Shown: positions 42,382 to 52,867, counted from the stretch's first letter. The stretch: DNA of 64,000 nt from Bradyrhizobium sp. B097 (GCF_038957035.1 NZ_CP152412.1:5204501-5268500); one strand, 5' to 3'. Notes: generated from the sequence alone by a model not told the origin. Numbers and translations are program-made.

Positions 42382-43675
42382 CCCGCTTGAGGATGCTAAC
42401 GAAGAACCCGTCCGTGCCGGTGCGGCGCGGCGTCATCAGCAGGCCCTCCGGCGATTGCAACGCAGCTTCCGCAAATGCCTCGGCCTTGTCCCACAACGCC
42501 GATGCCGTCTGTTCCGGCGGCTGCACGGAAAACTCCGGATGCCGCGCGATGAACGCCTTGACCTGCTCGCCGTTCTCCTCGGCCAGCACCGAGCAGGTGA
42601 TGTAGGCGATCCGGCCGCCGGACTTGACCAGCGGCGCGGCGCGCGCCAGCACCTCGGCCTGGTCCTTCAGCCGCACCTCCAGCGCGCCCGGGCGCATCCG
42701 CCATTTGGCGTCGGGATTTCGGCGCCAGGTGCCGGTGCCGGTGCACGGCGCGTCGATCAGCACGAGGTCGGCGGAGGCCTTGATGTCGGACAGCACCTCG
42801 TCCTCGCCGCGCGGCGTGCGCACGTCGCAATTGTGTACGCCGGCGCGCGACAGCCGCTCATGGATCGGCACAAGCTGGCGCTTGTCGCTGTCGGTCGCGA
42901 TCAGCCGGCCCTTGCCGTCCATCATGGCGGCCAGCGCCAGTGTCTTGCCGCCGGCACCGGCGCAGAGATCGATCACCTGCTCGCCGGGCTTGGCCGCCGA
43001 GAACATCGCTGCGAGCTGCGAGCCCTCGTCCTGGACTTCGATGGCGCCCTTGATGAAATCCTCCTCGGCATGGATGCCGGGATTGCGCGCGTCGGCGCCG
43101 AGCTCGATGCGCAGGCCGAGCGGCGACCACGGCGTTTCCCTGGCACCGAGATGCGACAATCGCGGCAGCACCTTCTCGCGCTTGCCGCGCAGCGTGTTGA
43201 CGCGCAGATCGAGCGGCGCGCGGCTCGCCATCGCGGTCGCTTCCGCGGCGCGGTCATCGCCGAACACTTTTGCCAGATGCGGGTCGAGCCAATCCGGATA
43301 ATCGCCCGCGACATGCGCCGGCGCATCCTCGAGCGAACGCGAGGCCAATGCAGCCTCCTCGGCCGCGGTCAGCGGCTCCGGCGCAAAGCGGCCGCCGTCG
43401 CACAGCGCCGAGATCGTCGGGATGTCCATGCCGCGCTCGAGCCTGAGCATGCCGAGCACCCGCGACCGGGGGCTGCCATCATCCATCAGCCAGGCCGCGG
43501 AGGATTGCCGGCGCAGCACGTCCCAGATCAGGCCGGAGATCGCGGCGCGATCGCCGGAGCCGGCATAGCGGTGCGCGGTGCCCCATTCCTTCAGCGCTTT
43601 CGCGGCGGGAATGCGCTGTGCGTCGATGGTAGCGATCAGCTCGATCGCGGCGGAAAGCCGGGCAGCGGGGGTCAT
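42371..43675 (-). CDS. RsmB/NOP-family 16S rRNA m5C methyltransferase
   Basis: 434 aa. An N-terminal NusB-like helical domain and a C-terminal methyltransferase: SAM-binding VIDLCAGAGGKTLALAAMM, DSDKRQLVP, catalytic IDAPCTGTGTWRRNPDAKW and the nucleophile Cys in IAYITCSVLAEENGEQVKAF. This is the RsmB/NOP2/Sun architecture that methylates cytosine C5 in 16S rRNA (position C967 in Escherichia coli). The last codons and the stop lie in a family D repeat. It lies 22 bp after the MAPEG gene on the same strand and probably forms an operon with it. Confidence 0.88.
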   Translation of the reverse strand: MTPAARLSAAIELIATIDAQRIPAAKALKEWGTAHRYAGSGDRAAISGLIWDVLRRQSSAAWLMDDGSPRSRVLGMLRLERGMDIPTISALCDGGRFAPEPLTAAEEAALASRSLEDAPAHVAGDYPDWLDPHLAKVFGDDRAAEATAMASRAPLDLRVNTLRGKREKVLPRLSHLGARETPWSPLGLRIELGADARNPGIHAEEDFIKGAIEVQDEGSQLAAMFSAAKPGEQVIDLCAGAGGKTLALAAMMDGKGRLIATDSDKRQLVPIHERLSRAGVHNCDVRTPRGEDEVLSDIKASADLVLIDAPCTGTGTWRRNPDAKWRMRPGALEVRLKDQAEVLARAAPLVKSGGRIAYITCSVLAEENGEQVKAFIARHPEFSVQPPEQTASALWDKAEAFAEAALQSPEGLLMTPRRTGTDGFFVSILKRASS

Positions 43676-43697
43676 CGATCTCTTTCGGTTGGGCGCG

Positions 43698-44123
43698 TCA
43701 GATCAGCAGCAGGAGCTTGAGCGCGAAATACAGCCACATCGCCGCCAGCACCAGCACGCCGGCGAACCAGGCGAGCGAGCGCGGCCGCACGTCGTTGGAG
43801 GTGACGAATATCCCGGCATGGGCAAATCGCGTCACCACGAAAACCCAGGACATCAGCACGATGAACAGATCGGCACGGCGCAGCGGCAGCGCAATGGCGA
43901 TCAGGACATAGAACAGCACCGGCAGTTCGAGCTGGTTGGCAAAGCAGTTGCCGAGTTGGGTGGCGCGGGCCGGCCAGTTCGGCTGGCGCAGCGCGATATC
44001 GGCCATCTTGGTCTCGCCGCTCGCCAGCGTCCGCGTCCGTGCCGTCGCCATCGCAAACAGCAGCGCGAAGGTGAGGCCAATCTGGATGAAGACCGGCAGC
44101 AGAACCATTTGAACCGACATCAA
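43698..44123 (-). CDS. MAPEG-family membrane protein
   Basis: 141 aa, four hydrophobic segments: MVLLPVFIQIGLTFALLFAM, QLELPVLFYVLIAIALPL, LFIVLMSWVFVVTRFAHAGI and FAGVLVLAAMWLYFALKL. The QPNWPARATQLGNCFANQLE stretch with Arg/Asn and the VVTRFAHAGI stretch match the MAPEG signature (membrane-associated proteins in eicosanoid and glutathione metabolism). The inner-membrane role in bacteria is unclear. It is directly upstream of the RsmB-type gene on the same strand. Confidence 0.87.
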   Translation of the reverse strand: MMSVQMVLLPVFIQIGLTFALLFAMATARTRTLASGETKMADIALRQPNWPARATQLGNCFANQLELPVLFYVLIAIALPLRRADLFIVLMSWVFVVTRFAHAGIFVTSNDVRPRSLAWFAGVLVLAAMWLYFALKLLLLI

Positions 44124-44276
44124 GAATCTCCCTTAAGCGGGCGCTCGGCCGCCCTCTTAGCGGTCGCGGCCGCGCAACACAATGAACCGTCCGCGGTAAC
44201 CCGTTGAACCATCATCCGAGCCCGGGTGACCAACTCCCAGGAATAATGACGGTTTCAGTTCCCCAGGGATGACGCA

Positions 44277-44714
44277 ATGAGCATCATCACCCCGATCCTG
44301 GACGGCGCGGCCCTGGCGGCCGCAGGCCTCGGCGATCTCGTCATCTCCCTATTGAAGGCGATCGACCCCGGCATCGGCTGGTTCGACGACGCGGCGGATG
44401 GCGGGCTCGGCATGGTGCTGTCGGGGCTCGCCGGCGTCGCCACAGCGCTCCTGGCCGCCATCCTGCTCTCGGTTTATTTCCGCAGCGGCTATCGCGCGAC
44501 GCGCGACATCGTCAGGCACAGCCTCGCCACGGCGCTGGTGCTCAGCCTGCTCGGCTATGCGGCCTACGACATGGGGCACGATGCGCTCGCCTATCTCGGG
44601 CTCAACGCATCGCCGGCCGTGACGGGAACAAACCCGCCGAACACCGGGCTGCTCGGAGGTCGGGGCGGTCCGCCTGCCCTGCCCATCCGCGCGGACAAGC
44701 AGCTTGCGATCTAG
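44277..44714 (+). CDS. Small membrane protein of unknown function
   Basis: 145 aa with hydrophobic segments GAALAAAGLGDLVISLL, LSGLAGVATALLAAILLSVY and SLATALVLSLLGYAAYDM; a Gly/Pro-rich, charged C-terminus (GGRGGPPALPIRADKQ) follows. Start has an AGGGA 8 bp upstream. I do not recognise the family. It is likely an inner-membrane protein. Followed by the triple 12-bp repeat. Confidence 0.7.
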   Translation: MSIITPILDGAALAAAGLGDLVISLLKAIDPGIGWFDDAADGGLGMVLSGLAGVATALLAAILLSVYFRSGYRATRDIVRHSLATALVLSLLGYAAYDMGHDALAYLGLNASPAVTGTNPPNTGLLGGRGGPPALPIRADKQLAI

Positions 44715-44730
44715 CCGCCTGCGCCGCCGG

Positions 44731-44766
44731 ATCAAACAAGACATCAAACAACGCATCAAACAAAGC
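44731..44766. repeat. 12-bp direct repeat, three tandem units
   Basis: ATCAAACAAGAC, ATCAAACAACGC and ATCAAACAAAGC follow each other with no gap. They are AT-rich in a GC-rich genome, 49 bp before a TATAAT and 75 bp before the phosphodiesterase ATG, so they could bind a regulator. Confidence 0.8.
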
Positions 44767-44814
44767 AGCGAAGAACTCGCTGAAATCGTCATCGTTCCGA
44801 CTTCGCGCCGACGC

Positions 44815-44820
44815 TATAAT
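44815..44820 (+). promoter_or_regulatory. Candidate -10 of the phosphodiesterase gene
   Basis: A perfect TATAAT 20 bp before the ATG at 44841. The -35 region (TCGTTC at 17-bp spacing) is poor, which would fit an activator-dependent promoter. Confidence 0.5.
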
Positions 44821-44840
44821 TCGGCCGAAAGGATCGATGC

Positions 44841-45677
44841 ATGCCCCAGTTTCGTCTGACCCAAATCTCCGACACCCACCTCGCGCGCCGCTTCAAGCCG
44901 CTCGTGGACAACTTTCATCGCGTCAGCGAGCACATCGACGCGACGCGTCCCGATCTCGTGCTCAACTCCGGCGACGTCGCGTTCGACGGGCCGACCAGCC
45001 GCGACGATCTGGTGTTCGCCAAGGAACTGCACAGCGCGCTCCCGGTGGATTGCCTCTATCTGCCGGGCAATCACGACATCGGCGACAATCCGACCGCGGT
45101 CGGCCCGGTCCCGGCGCAACTGCCGACCGAAGAGACGCGCCGCGCCTTCACCTCGGTGCTCGGCGAGGATCGCTGGCATTTCGACGCCGCCGGCTGGTGC
45201 TTCATCGGCCTCAATTCGCTGATCATGAACACCGGCCTCGACAGCGAGGCCGCGCAATTCGACTGGCTGGCCTCGGCGCTCGACAAGGCCGTCGGCAGGC
45301 CCGTCGCGCTGTTCCTGCACAAGCCGCTGTATCTCGACGTGCCCTACGATGCCGAACGCGTCGAGACCGCGATCCGCTTCGTGCCGCAGCCGGCGCGCCG
45401 CCGCCTGATCGAGATGTTCGGCAAGGTCGATTGGCGCCTGGTCGGCAGCGGCCACGTGCACCAGCGCCGCGATTACACGTTCGAGCATGTCAGACAGATC
45501 TGGGCGCCCTCGGCCGGTTTCATCATTTCAGACGCGCGACAGGAAGTGATCGGCATCAAGGAAACCGGCCTGGTCGAGTACCGCTTCCAGCCGGACAGCT
45601 TTGAAGTGCGCCACATCAGAGCCAAAGGTCAGGTCGATGTCGACCTGGACATGCTGCTCGGCAAGCAGCCGGCGTGA
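44841..45677 (+). CDS. CpdA-like metallophosphoesterase (3',5'-cAMP phosphodiesterase family)
   Basis: 278 aa. All five metallophosphoesterase blocks are visible: ISDTHL (near residue 9), LNSGDVAFDG, LPGNHDIGDN, LFLHKPLYLDV and GSGHVHQRRD. The order and short spacing match the CpdA/IcdA-type cyclic-nucleotide phosphodiesterases; other small phosphodiester substrates are possible. Soluble, with no signal peptide. Start from a plain ATG 20 bp after a TATAAT. It converges with the small membrane gene ending at 45684. Confidence 0.88.
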   Translation: MPQFRLTQISDTHLARRFKPLVDNFHRVSEHIDATRPDLVLNSGDVAFDGPTSRDDLVFAKELHSALPVDCLYLPGNHDIGDNPTAVGPVPAQLPTEETRRAFTSVLGEDRWHFDAAGWCFIGLNSLIMNTGLDSEAAQFDWLASALDKAVGRPVALFLHKPLYLDVPYDAERVETAIRFVPQPARRRLIEMFGKVDWRLVGSGHVHQRRDYTFEHVRQIWAPSAGFIISDARQEVIGIKETGLVEYRFQPDSFEVRHIRAKGQVDVDLDMLLGKQPA

Positions 45678-45683
45678 GCCGTC

Positions 45684-45926
45684 TCAGCTCCGCGCCGCGT
45701 CGTTCAGGTCCCGCTTGATGACGGTCAGCAACGCCTGCAGCGAGTCCTTGTTCGGCTGTGCCGCCGCCGGCTGCGCACGCGGCATGAAGCGGACCAGCTC
45801 GGTAGCCGGTTCGTCCTCGACAAATTTTCCGTGCAAGACGTCGTCGCGGCGGCCCATGACGAACATCGTCGCCCAATAACCGAGGGCGAGGAGAATGACC
45901 CCGGAAACAATAGCTTCAAAAACCAT
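45684..45926 (-). CDS. Small single-span membrane protein
   Basis: 80 aa starting MVFEAIVSGVILLALGYWAT, which contains the one transmembrane helix, followed by RRDDVLHGKFVEDEPATELV and a soluble C-terminus ending KRDLNDAARS. The ATG at 45926 has AGGTG upstream; an in-frame ATG at 46016 (MAGFWGPFG) would add 30 residues. Family not recognised. Probably anchored in the inner membrane with a cytoplasmic tail. Confidence 0.65.
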   Translation of the reverse strand: MVFEAIVSGVILLALGYWATMFVMGRRDDVLHGKFVEDEPATELVRFMPRAQPAAAQPNKDSLQALLTVIKRDLNDAARS

Positions 45927-46108
45927 GGCTACACCTGAAATATAGCCATATTGAATCAACTGCTCCGGGTCCCCGTCAAGCAAATGGGGACCGAAAGGCC
46001 CCCAAAAGCCCGCCATTGTGGCGTTTTTGATACTTTGTTGCGCGGAATGGGAGCTGGAATCGCCCCGTTCAGGCCTTGTCCGGCCCGCCCCGGATCGACC
46101 CCTGCCTT

Positions 46109-46228
46109 CACCTCTCCCTTGGGAGAGGTCGGCGCGAAGCGCCGGGTGAGGGTTGACGGTCCCTCGTCGAGCTGCGGCCCCTCACCCGATTTGCTGCGCA
46201 AATCGACCTCTCCCCGTCGCGGAGAGGC
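46109..46228. repeat. Dispersed repeat, family E, copy 1
   Basis: CACCTCTCCCTTGGGAGAGG, CGAAGCGCCGGGTGAGGG, then CCCCTCACCCGATTTGCTGC and GACCTCTCCCCGTCGCGGAG. Second copy at 52868-53008. Between a small membrane gene and the oxidoreductase gene. Confidence 0.75.
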
Positions 46229-46248
46229 AAATCGAATCCGGGGAGGCT

Positions 46249-47271
46249 TCACGCCTTGTCCGGCCCGATCCGGACCAGCTGCTTGCCGAAATTGGCGCCC
46301 TTGAGCAGGCCCATGAAGGCCTCCGGCGCGCTGTCGAGGCCCTCGGTCACGAACTCCTTGTACTTGACCTTGCCCTCGCGCACCCACTGCGACATGTCGC
46401 GCAGGAAGTCGCCATGCATGGCGGCGAAGTCGCTGACGATGAAGCCGCGGAAGGTCAACCGCTTGGTCAGGATGTTGCGCATCATCGCGCCGGCCCATTT
46501 CGGGGCGTGCGCTTCGGTGTCGTTGTAGTGTGCGATCAGGCCGCAGACCGGAATCCGCGCGAACGCATTGAGCAGCGGAAACACCGCGTCGAACACCGCG
46601 CCGCCGACATTCTCGAAATAGACGTCGATGCCCTTCGGGCAGGCTTCCTTCAGCTTCGCCGCAAGATTGGGATCGCGATGATCGAGGCACTCGTCGAAGC
46701 CGAGCTCGTTCTTGACGTAGGCGCATTTGTCCTTGCCGCCAGCGATGCCGATCGCCCGCGCGCCCTTGATCTTCGCGATCTGGCCGACCGCCGAGCCGAC
46801 AGCGCCGGACGCCGCAGCAACCACCACCGTCTCGCCCGCCTGCGGCTTGCCGATCTCGAGCAGTCCCGTATAGGCGGTCATGCCGGGCATGCCGAGCACA
46901 CCCACCGCGGTCGAGATCGGCGCGATCTTCGGATCGATCTTGGCGAGCCCCTTGCCGTCGGACAGCACATGCGTCTGCCAGCCCGCGCGCGACAGCACGA
47001 TATCGCCCTTGGCAAAGGCGGGATTGTTGGACGCGATCACCTCGCTCACCGTGCCGCCTTCCATCACGCCGCCGACCGGCACCGGTGCGGCATAGGACGG
47101 ACCGTCGGCCATGCGGCCGCGCATATATGGATCGAGCGACAGCCAGATGGTGCGGAGCAACACCTCGCCCGCGCCCGGCGTCGGCGGTGTGTAGTCCTCG
47201 AGCCTGAAATTGGCCGGCGTGGGCTCGCCATGCGGGCGCGAGGCCAGAACGATGCGCTTTCCTTGGGACAT
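46249..47271 (-). CDS. NADP-dependent oxidoreductase, MDR family (prostaglandin-reductase/curcumin-reductase-like)
   Basis: 340 aa. Zinc-free medium-chain dehydrogenase: N-terminal GroES-like domain (WLSLDPYMRGRMADGPSYAA), Rossmann domain with VVVAAASGAVGSAVGQIAKI, then IGIAGGKDKCAYVKNELGFD and the ENVGGAVFDAVFPLLNAFAR stretch. This is the leukotriene-B4-12-hydroxydehydrogenase group, which reduces alpha,beta-unsaturated ketones with NADPH. The MSQGKRI start at 47271 has GAGGAAA upstream; the earlier frame to 47334 adds a doubtful leader. Confidence 0.9.
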   Translation of the reverse strand: MSQGKRIVLASRPHGEPTPANFRLEDYTPPTPGAGEVLLRTIWLSLDPYMRGRMADGPSYAAPVPVGGVMEGGTVSEVIASNNPAFAKGDIVLSRAGWQTHVLSDGKGLAKIDPKIAPISTAVGVLGMPGMTAYTGLLEIGKPQAGETVVVAAASGAVGSAVGQIAKIKGARAIGIAGGKDKCAYVKNELGFDECLDHRDPNLAAKLKEACPKGIDVYFENVGGAVFDAVFPLLNAFARIPVCGLIAHYNDTEAHAPKWAGAMMRNILTKRLTFRGFIVSDFAAMHGDFLRDMSQWVREGKVKYKEFVTEGLDSAPEAFMGLLKGANFGKQLVRIGPDKA

Positions 47272-47463
47272 GATTTCCTCTTGGGGTGATTGGTTCGTGG
47301 CGCACACGTAGTCACGCAATCCAGCTCCCCGCAAGGGAGATGGATTTGCTCTTTCGCGCGCGCTTGTTTGAAATTCTGTTTGAAATGATGCCCGTCACGC
47401 CGGAAGCATGCCGCTCAGCGGACCCGTCGTTGCGCGGCAATCCGCCTGGCTTCCGTACGATCG

Positions 47464-47889
47464 CTAGTCAGCCGGGATGAAACGGAGGGTGCCTGCGCGA
47501 CGCGTTGGCTTGCCGGTGTCGTTGGTATGATTGACGCCATCCATCACAGGCACCTCAGGGAAATCGAATGGGCTTACGCCGTCGAGGCACGCCACGTTGA
47601 CGGCATACAGGCTCTGGTTCGATCGCCGCTGATGATGCGTGTAGATTCCGCAGCGAGAACAGAAGAAGTGCTGGGCCGATCCGGTGTGGAAGCGGTAGCT
47701 CGTCAGCGCCTCCTCGCCCTGCAGGAACTTGATCCCACCAATCTCCGCCATGACGACGACGGCACCGCGCATCCGGCAGTAAGAGCAGGTGCAGCGGCGG
47801 ATCGAATTGAAACCGTCGCTGAGCGTCGCCTCGAAGCGCACCGCGCCGCAATGGCACTGGCCGGCCCGAACGTTCGTGTCACGAACCAT
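47464..47889 (-). CDS. GFA (CENP-V/glutathione-dependent formaldehyde-activating) family protein
   Basis: 141 aa from MVRDTNVRAGQCHCGAVRFE. The zinc-binding Cys clusters are CHCG, CTCSYCRMRG and FFCSRCGIYTHH, in the order of the GFA/Mss4-like fold. The name comes from a disputed link to S-hydroxymethylglutathione formation; the real substrate is unknown. Soluble. It ends 73 bp before guaB starts on the same strand side (guaB stop 47962 lies upstream), so it is downstream of guaB in the direction of transcription. Confidence 0.85.
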   Translation of the reverse strand: MVRDTNVRAGQCHCGAVRFEATLSDGFNSIRRCTCSYCRMRGAVVVMAEIGGIKFLQGEEALTSYRFHTGSAQHFFCSRCGIYTHHQRRSNQSLYAVNVACLDGVSPFDFPEVPVMDGVNHTNDTGKPTRRAGTLRFIPAD

Positions 47890-47961
47890 ATCGCCTGGGT
47901 CCCCTGTCAAGAGATTCCGGGATCGGTCCCGTGGACCGACCCGGAATGACGAACGAGGTGC

Positions 47962-49590
<1,629 letters not shown>

Positions 49591-49654
49591 TCAAAGTGTT
49601 TGCCAGCCATGCACAGGCTTTTTACGGGCCGATTCAGGGAGCCCTGCAGCCTGC

Positions 49655-49909
49655 TTAGCGATATCCCTGCGGCGGCCCGTGCCGGCGGATCGCCTCGACC
49701 ACCTCGCGGTGGCGCCTGTCCTCGCGCTTCATGTGGACCGCGATCACCGCATGGGCCGACGGCACCAGCAGCAAGACGTGGAAAAATAGCCCGAAAATCG
49801 CGCAAAACACGATCAGGACCAGATTGAAGATGGCCGAAAACGGCTGTCCGTTCAGGAGCAGCCCGATCGGCGGCAGCAGAGCGGCAAGGACGTAGATCAC
49901 TGCACACAC
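49655..49909 (-). CDS. Small membrane protein, YqaE/Pmp3-like
   Basis: 84 aa with two hydrophobic segments (VIYVLAALLPPIGLLLNG and FNLVLIVFCAIFGLFFHVLL) and a basic cytosolic tail (HMKREDRRHREVVEAIRRHG). The LLPPIG and the second helix recall the UPF0057/Pmp3 family of small stress-related membrane peptides, but it is longer than usual and the HA signature is shifted, so the family call is tentative. A family A repeat and a long hairpin lie just upstream of the start. Confidence 0.6.
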   Translation of the reverse strand: MCAVIYVLAALLPPIGLLLNGQPFSAIFNLVLIVFCAIFGLFFHVLLLVPSAHAVIAVHMKREDRRHREVVEAIRRHGPPQGYR

Positions 49910-49914
49910 CTCAA

Positions 49915-49969
49915 CAGCGTTTCGAGCGAAGTGGATTCCGGTTCGCGTGAAGAAAACGCGTCAAAACAA
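49915..49969. repeat. Dispersed intergenic repeat, family A, copy 2
   Basis: Matches 1145-1202 almost base for base from TTCGAGCGAAGTGGA through GAAAACGCGTCAAAACAA. Here the left arm has lost two bases, so the 9-bp inverted repeat of copy 1 is damaged. Confidence 0.85.
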
Positions 49970-49976
49970 GAAACTT

Positions 49977-50014
49977 GAGCCCCTTTCCGATCCTATCGGA
50001 GCGGAAAGGGGCTC
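49977..50014. other. Long hairpin next to family A repeat
   Basis: GAGCCCCTTTCCG (49977-49989) and CGGAAAGGGGCTC (50002-50014) form a perfect 13-bp stem around a 12-base loop. There is no T-run on either strand, so it may be a repeat extension or a processing or blocking structure, not a classical terminator. Confidence 0.65.
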
Positions 50015-50142
50015 AAACGCTGGCGGATGCATAGCAGCGTCACGCAGGATTTAGGGCGTTTGCCCGGTTCCGCAATAGCGTGGTCCGGGGCAGGATGATA
50101 TGGCCCCCTCGCCCGCCTTTTCAGCAAAGCTGTCCTATTTTG

Positions 50143-51630
50143 ATGAACAAGCAACGCCTGATCCCGCTCATCGTCGCGACCGCGCTTTTCATGGAAAACA
50201 TGGATTCCACGGTGATTGCGACCTCGCTGCCGGCGATCGCCGCCGATATCGGCACGAGCCCCCTGACGCTGAAGCTTGCGATCACGTCCTATCTGCTGTC
50301 GCTCGCGGTGTTCATCCCGGCCAGCGGCTGGACCGCGGACCGCTTCGGCGCCCGCATCGTGTTTGCCGGCGCTGTCGCCGTGTTCATGCTGGGCTCGATC
50401 GGCTGCGCGCTGTCCTCCTCGGTCACCGATTTCGTGTTCGCCCGCATCCTGCAGGGCCTCGGCGGCGCGATGATGACCCCGGTCGGGCGGCTGGTGCTGC
50501 TGCGCTCCGTTGACAAGAGCGCGCTGGTCAACGCGATGGCCTGGGTGACGGTGCCGGCGCTGATCGGCCCGGTAATCGGGCCGCCGCTCGGCGGCTTCAT
50601 CACCACTTATTTCTCCTGGCACTGGATCTTCCTGATCAACATCCCGATCGGGCTGCTCGGCATTTTCCTGGCGCTCAGATATATCGACCCGATCAAGAGC
50701 GAGGATCCCGAACGTTTCGATCTGGTGGGACTGGTGCTGGCCGGTATCGGCCTCGCCGGCATCGCCTTCGGGCTGTCGGTCGCAGGCCTCAACCTGTTGC
50801 CGTGGCCGATCGTCGCCGCCCTGGTCGGGGTCGGCACGGTGTCGATGACGCTGTACATCCTGCACGCGCGGCGCACCGGTTCGCCGGTGCTCGATTTCGG
50901 CTTGCTGCGGCTGCCGACCATGCGGGCGTCGATCGTCGGCGGCTTCCTGTTCCGGCTCGGCATCGGCGCGCTGCCGTTTCTGCTGCCACTGTTGATGCAG
51001 GTCGGCTTCGGCCTGTCACCGTTCCAGTCCGGTCTCGTCACTTTTGCCTCCGCAGTCGGCGCCATGGGCATGAAGACGCTGGCGGCGCGCATCATCAAGG
51101 CCTTCGGATTCCGCAACATGATGACCGTCAACGCGGTGGTCAGTTCGGCCTTCCTCGCCGCCTGCGCCTTGTTCACGATCTCGACGCCGCTGATGCTGAT
51201 CTTCACCATCCTGGTGGTCGGCGGTTTCTTCCGCTCGCTGCAATTCACCGCGATCAACACCGTGGCCTATGCCGAGGTCGAGGCGCCGCAGATGAGCCGC
51301 GCCACCACCCTCGTCAGCGTCAACCAGCAGCTCGCGGTGTCCGCGGGCGTCGCGGTCGGCGCGTTCTCGGTCGAAACCACCCTGGCGCTGCATCACCAGA
51401 CCGAGCTGTCCGCCGATGTGTTTGGACCGGCGTTCATCGTGGTGTCGCTGATCTCGGCGGCCTCCGCCTGGTTCTTCTGGCAAATGCCGGTTGACGCCGG
51501 CAACGAAATCGCCGGCCGCAAGGCGATCGACATTTCGAGCCGCAAGGGCGCCGAAAAGCGCGCCGCCGCTGATGCCGTCAAGGCAGCGACCGAGGACACG
51601 CAGAACGCCAGGGATCAGCGGCTCGGCTAG
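50143..51630 (+). CDS. MFS multidrug exporter (DHA2, EmrB/QacA type)
   Basis: 495 aa, about 14 hydrophobic segments, starting MNKQRLIPLIVATALFMENM with the DSTVI that is typical of the EmrB/QacA family. Motif A is SGWTADRFGARIVF. The C-terminal 40 residues are hydrophilic and Ala/Lys-rich (SSRKGAEKRAAADAVKA). No fusion (EmrA) or outer-membrane partner is nearby. A hairpin at 51686-51707 lies after the stop. Confidence 0.88.
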   Translation: MNKQRLIPLIVATALFMENMDSTVIATSLPAIAADIGTSPLTLKLAITSYLLSLAVFIPASGWTADRFGARIVFAGAVAVFMLGSIGCALSSSVTDFVFARILQGLGGAMMTPVGRLVLLRSVDKSALVNAMAWVTVPALIGPVIGPPLGGFITTYFSWHWIFLINIPIGLLGIFLALRYIDPIKSEDPERFDLVGLVLAGIGLAGIAFGLSVAGLNLLPWPIVAALVGVGTVSMTLYILHARRTGSPVLDFGLLRLPTMRASIVGGFLFRLGIGALPFLLPLLMQVGFGLSPFQSGLVTFASAVGAMGMKTLAARIIKAFGFRNMMTVNAVVSSAFLAACALFTISTPLMLIFTILVVGGFFRSLQFTAINTVAYAEVEAPQMSRATTLVSVNQQLAVSAGVAVGAFSVETTLALHHQTELSADVFGPAFIVVSLISAASAWFFWQMPVDAGNEIAGRKAIDISSRKGAEKRAAADAVKAATEDTQNARDQRLG

Positions 51631-51685
51631 TTGATCGAACGAGCCGTTTCCGAAGCACGGGCACTGCAAGCCGCCGTCCGGTCAC

Positions 51686-51707
51686 GGCCAACCCCTTAGG
51701 GGTGGCC
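51686..51707. terminator. Hairpin after the exporter gene
   Basis: GGCCAACCCC and GGGGTGGCC pair with one bulged A around TTAG. It lies between the convergent exporter and zinc-ribbon genes and includes the latter's stop codon. No T-run, so termination is probable but not sure. Confidence 0.5.
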
Positions 51708-51899
51708 AGTCATCCCGGCTGGCTGTCCTCGATCCGGACGTTCAATAAGTTCGTATGTGGGAACGTGGGTCGCTTCCAGCCACGATTCCAGCGCAGCTCC
51801 GCAGACCGTGCAGATCGCGTCACCCGTATGCGGCACCAAGAACTTCTCTTCAGTGCGTCTGTACTCAGCGCCGCAATTGCATTGAACAATGGTCGCCAT
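51696..51899 (-). CDS. Small zinc-ribbon protein
   Basis: 67 aa: MATIVQCNCGAEYRRTEEKF carries one Cys pair (CNC) and DAICTVCGAALESWLEATHV the second (CTVC), a zinc-ribbon-like arrangement. The C-terminus is Pro/Gly-rich. The ATG has no strong ribosome-binding sequence, so start and expression are uncertain. I do not know its function. The 248 bp between it and rlmE show no coding frame of quality. Confidence 0.6.
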   Translation of the reverse strand: MATIVQCNCGAEYRRTEEKFLVPHTGDAICTVCGAALESWLEATHVPTYELIERPDRGQPAGMTGHP

Positions 51900-52147
51900 A
51901 TGAGAGATATGCGCCTGCGCTCCCCGATTTTCCAGTCCGGGAAGAAACGGCCCCAGTGCGCGAAACCCGACGCTGCACCAAGGCCGCCAACCCGGTGGGG
52001 GTTTTCTCCCGGTGGGCTTGGGGGGCATTGGCCGGGAGCAATGGAGTCGACTCCGGCCAGGCGCCAAGGTTCCAACCGGTCGCACTGAAATGTCGTGCCG
52101 CGCGCGCGGGATCAGCGGCTCCGGCCTCCCTCCGTCAATGACAATCT

Positions 52148-52840
52148 CTACGATGACGGCTGCTGCTGTCCACGAAACCCCGTCGCCAGCACATAGCGCT
52201 CGGAGGAATCCTGCCGGCTGGCGGATGGCTTGACGTGACGCACGCTGGCGAAATCGCGCTTCAGCTGCCCCACCAGTTCCGCGTCGGCACCGCTCTGGAA
52301 CACTTTTGCCAGGAACGTGCCGCCGGGATTGAGCACCTCGCCGGCAAAATGCGCGGCGGTCTCGACCAGGCCGATGATGCGCAGCTGATCGGTCTTGCGA
52401 TGGCCCGTGGTGTTGGCGGCCATGTCGGACATCACGAAATCGGCGCGGCCGCCCATCATCGCGATCAGTTTTTCGGGCGCGTCATGGTCGAGGAAGTCGA
52501 GCTGCGCGAACGTCACTCCGGGGATCTCGCCCATCTCGAGCAGATCGATCGCGACCACCTTGCCCTTGCCGTCGGCGGCACCGGTGCGCTTGGCCGCAAT
52601 CTGGCTCCAGCCGCCGGGTGCAGCGCCGAGGTCGACGACGGTCATGCCCGGCTTGAGCAGGCGATATTTGTCGTCGATCTCGAGCAGCTTGAACGCGGCG
52701 CGCGAGCGGTAGCCCATCGCCTTGGCCTTGGCGACGTAGGGATCGTTGAGCTGGCGCTCGAGCCAGAGTTTTGACGACAGTTTTCGCTTGCCGCCGCTCT
52801 TGACCGTGACGTGCAGCCGCCCGGTGGTGTCTTTCGCCAT
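52148..52840 (-). CDS. rlmE: 23S rRNA 2'-O-ribose methyltransferase RlmE
   Basis: 230 aa FtsJ/RrmJ family. SAM site [18 protein letters not shown], then [34 protein letters not shown], and the catalytic Lys and Glu in [12 protein letters not shown] and [13 protein letters not shown], giving the K-D-K-E tetrad with a Lys near [12 protein letters not shown]. It methylates the ribose of U2552 of 23S rRNA and helps 50S assembly. The Ppx/GppA gene lies upstream on the same strand, separated by a family E repeat. Confidence 0.93.
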   Translation of the reverse strand: MAKDTTGRLHVTVKSGGKRKLSSKLWLERQLNDPYVAKAKAMGYRSRAAFKLLEIDDKYRLLKPGMTVVDLGAAPGGWSQIAAKRTGAADGKGKVVAIDLLEMGEIPGVTFAQLDFLDHDAPEKLIAMMGGRADFVMSDMAANTTGHRKTDQLRIIGLVETAAHFAGEVLNPGGTFLAKVFQSGADAELVGQLKRDFASVRHVKPSASRQDSSERYVLATGFRGQQQPSS

Positions 52841-52867
52841 GATGGTTCTTGCGTTTCGGTGTGTGCT

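Noticed and set aside
49977-50014. Intrinsic terminator
   Set aside because: The stem is strong, but neither strand has a T-run, and it lies upstream of both flanking genes and not at a 3' end.
52060-52090. tRNA 3' end (GGTTCCAACC near 52071)
   Set aside because: No cloverleaf can be folded upstream, and the T-loop consensus is not met.
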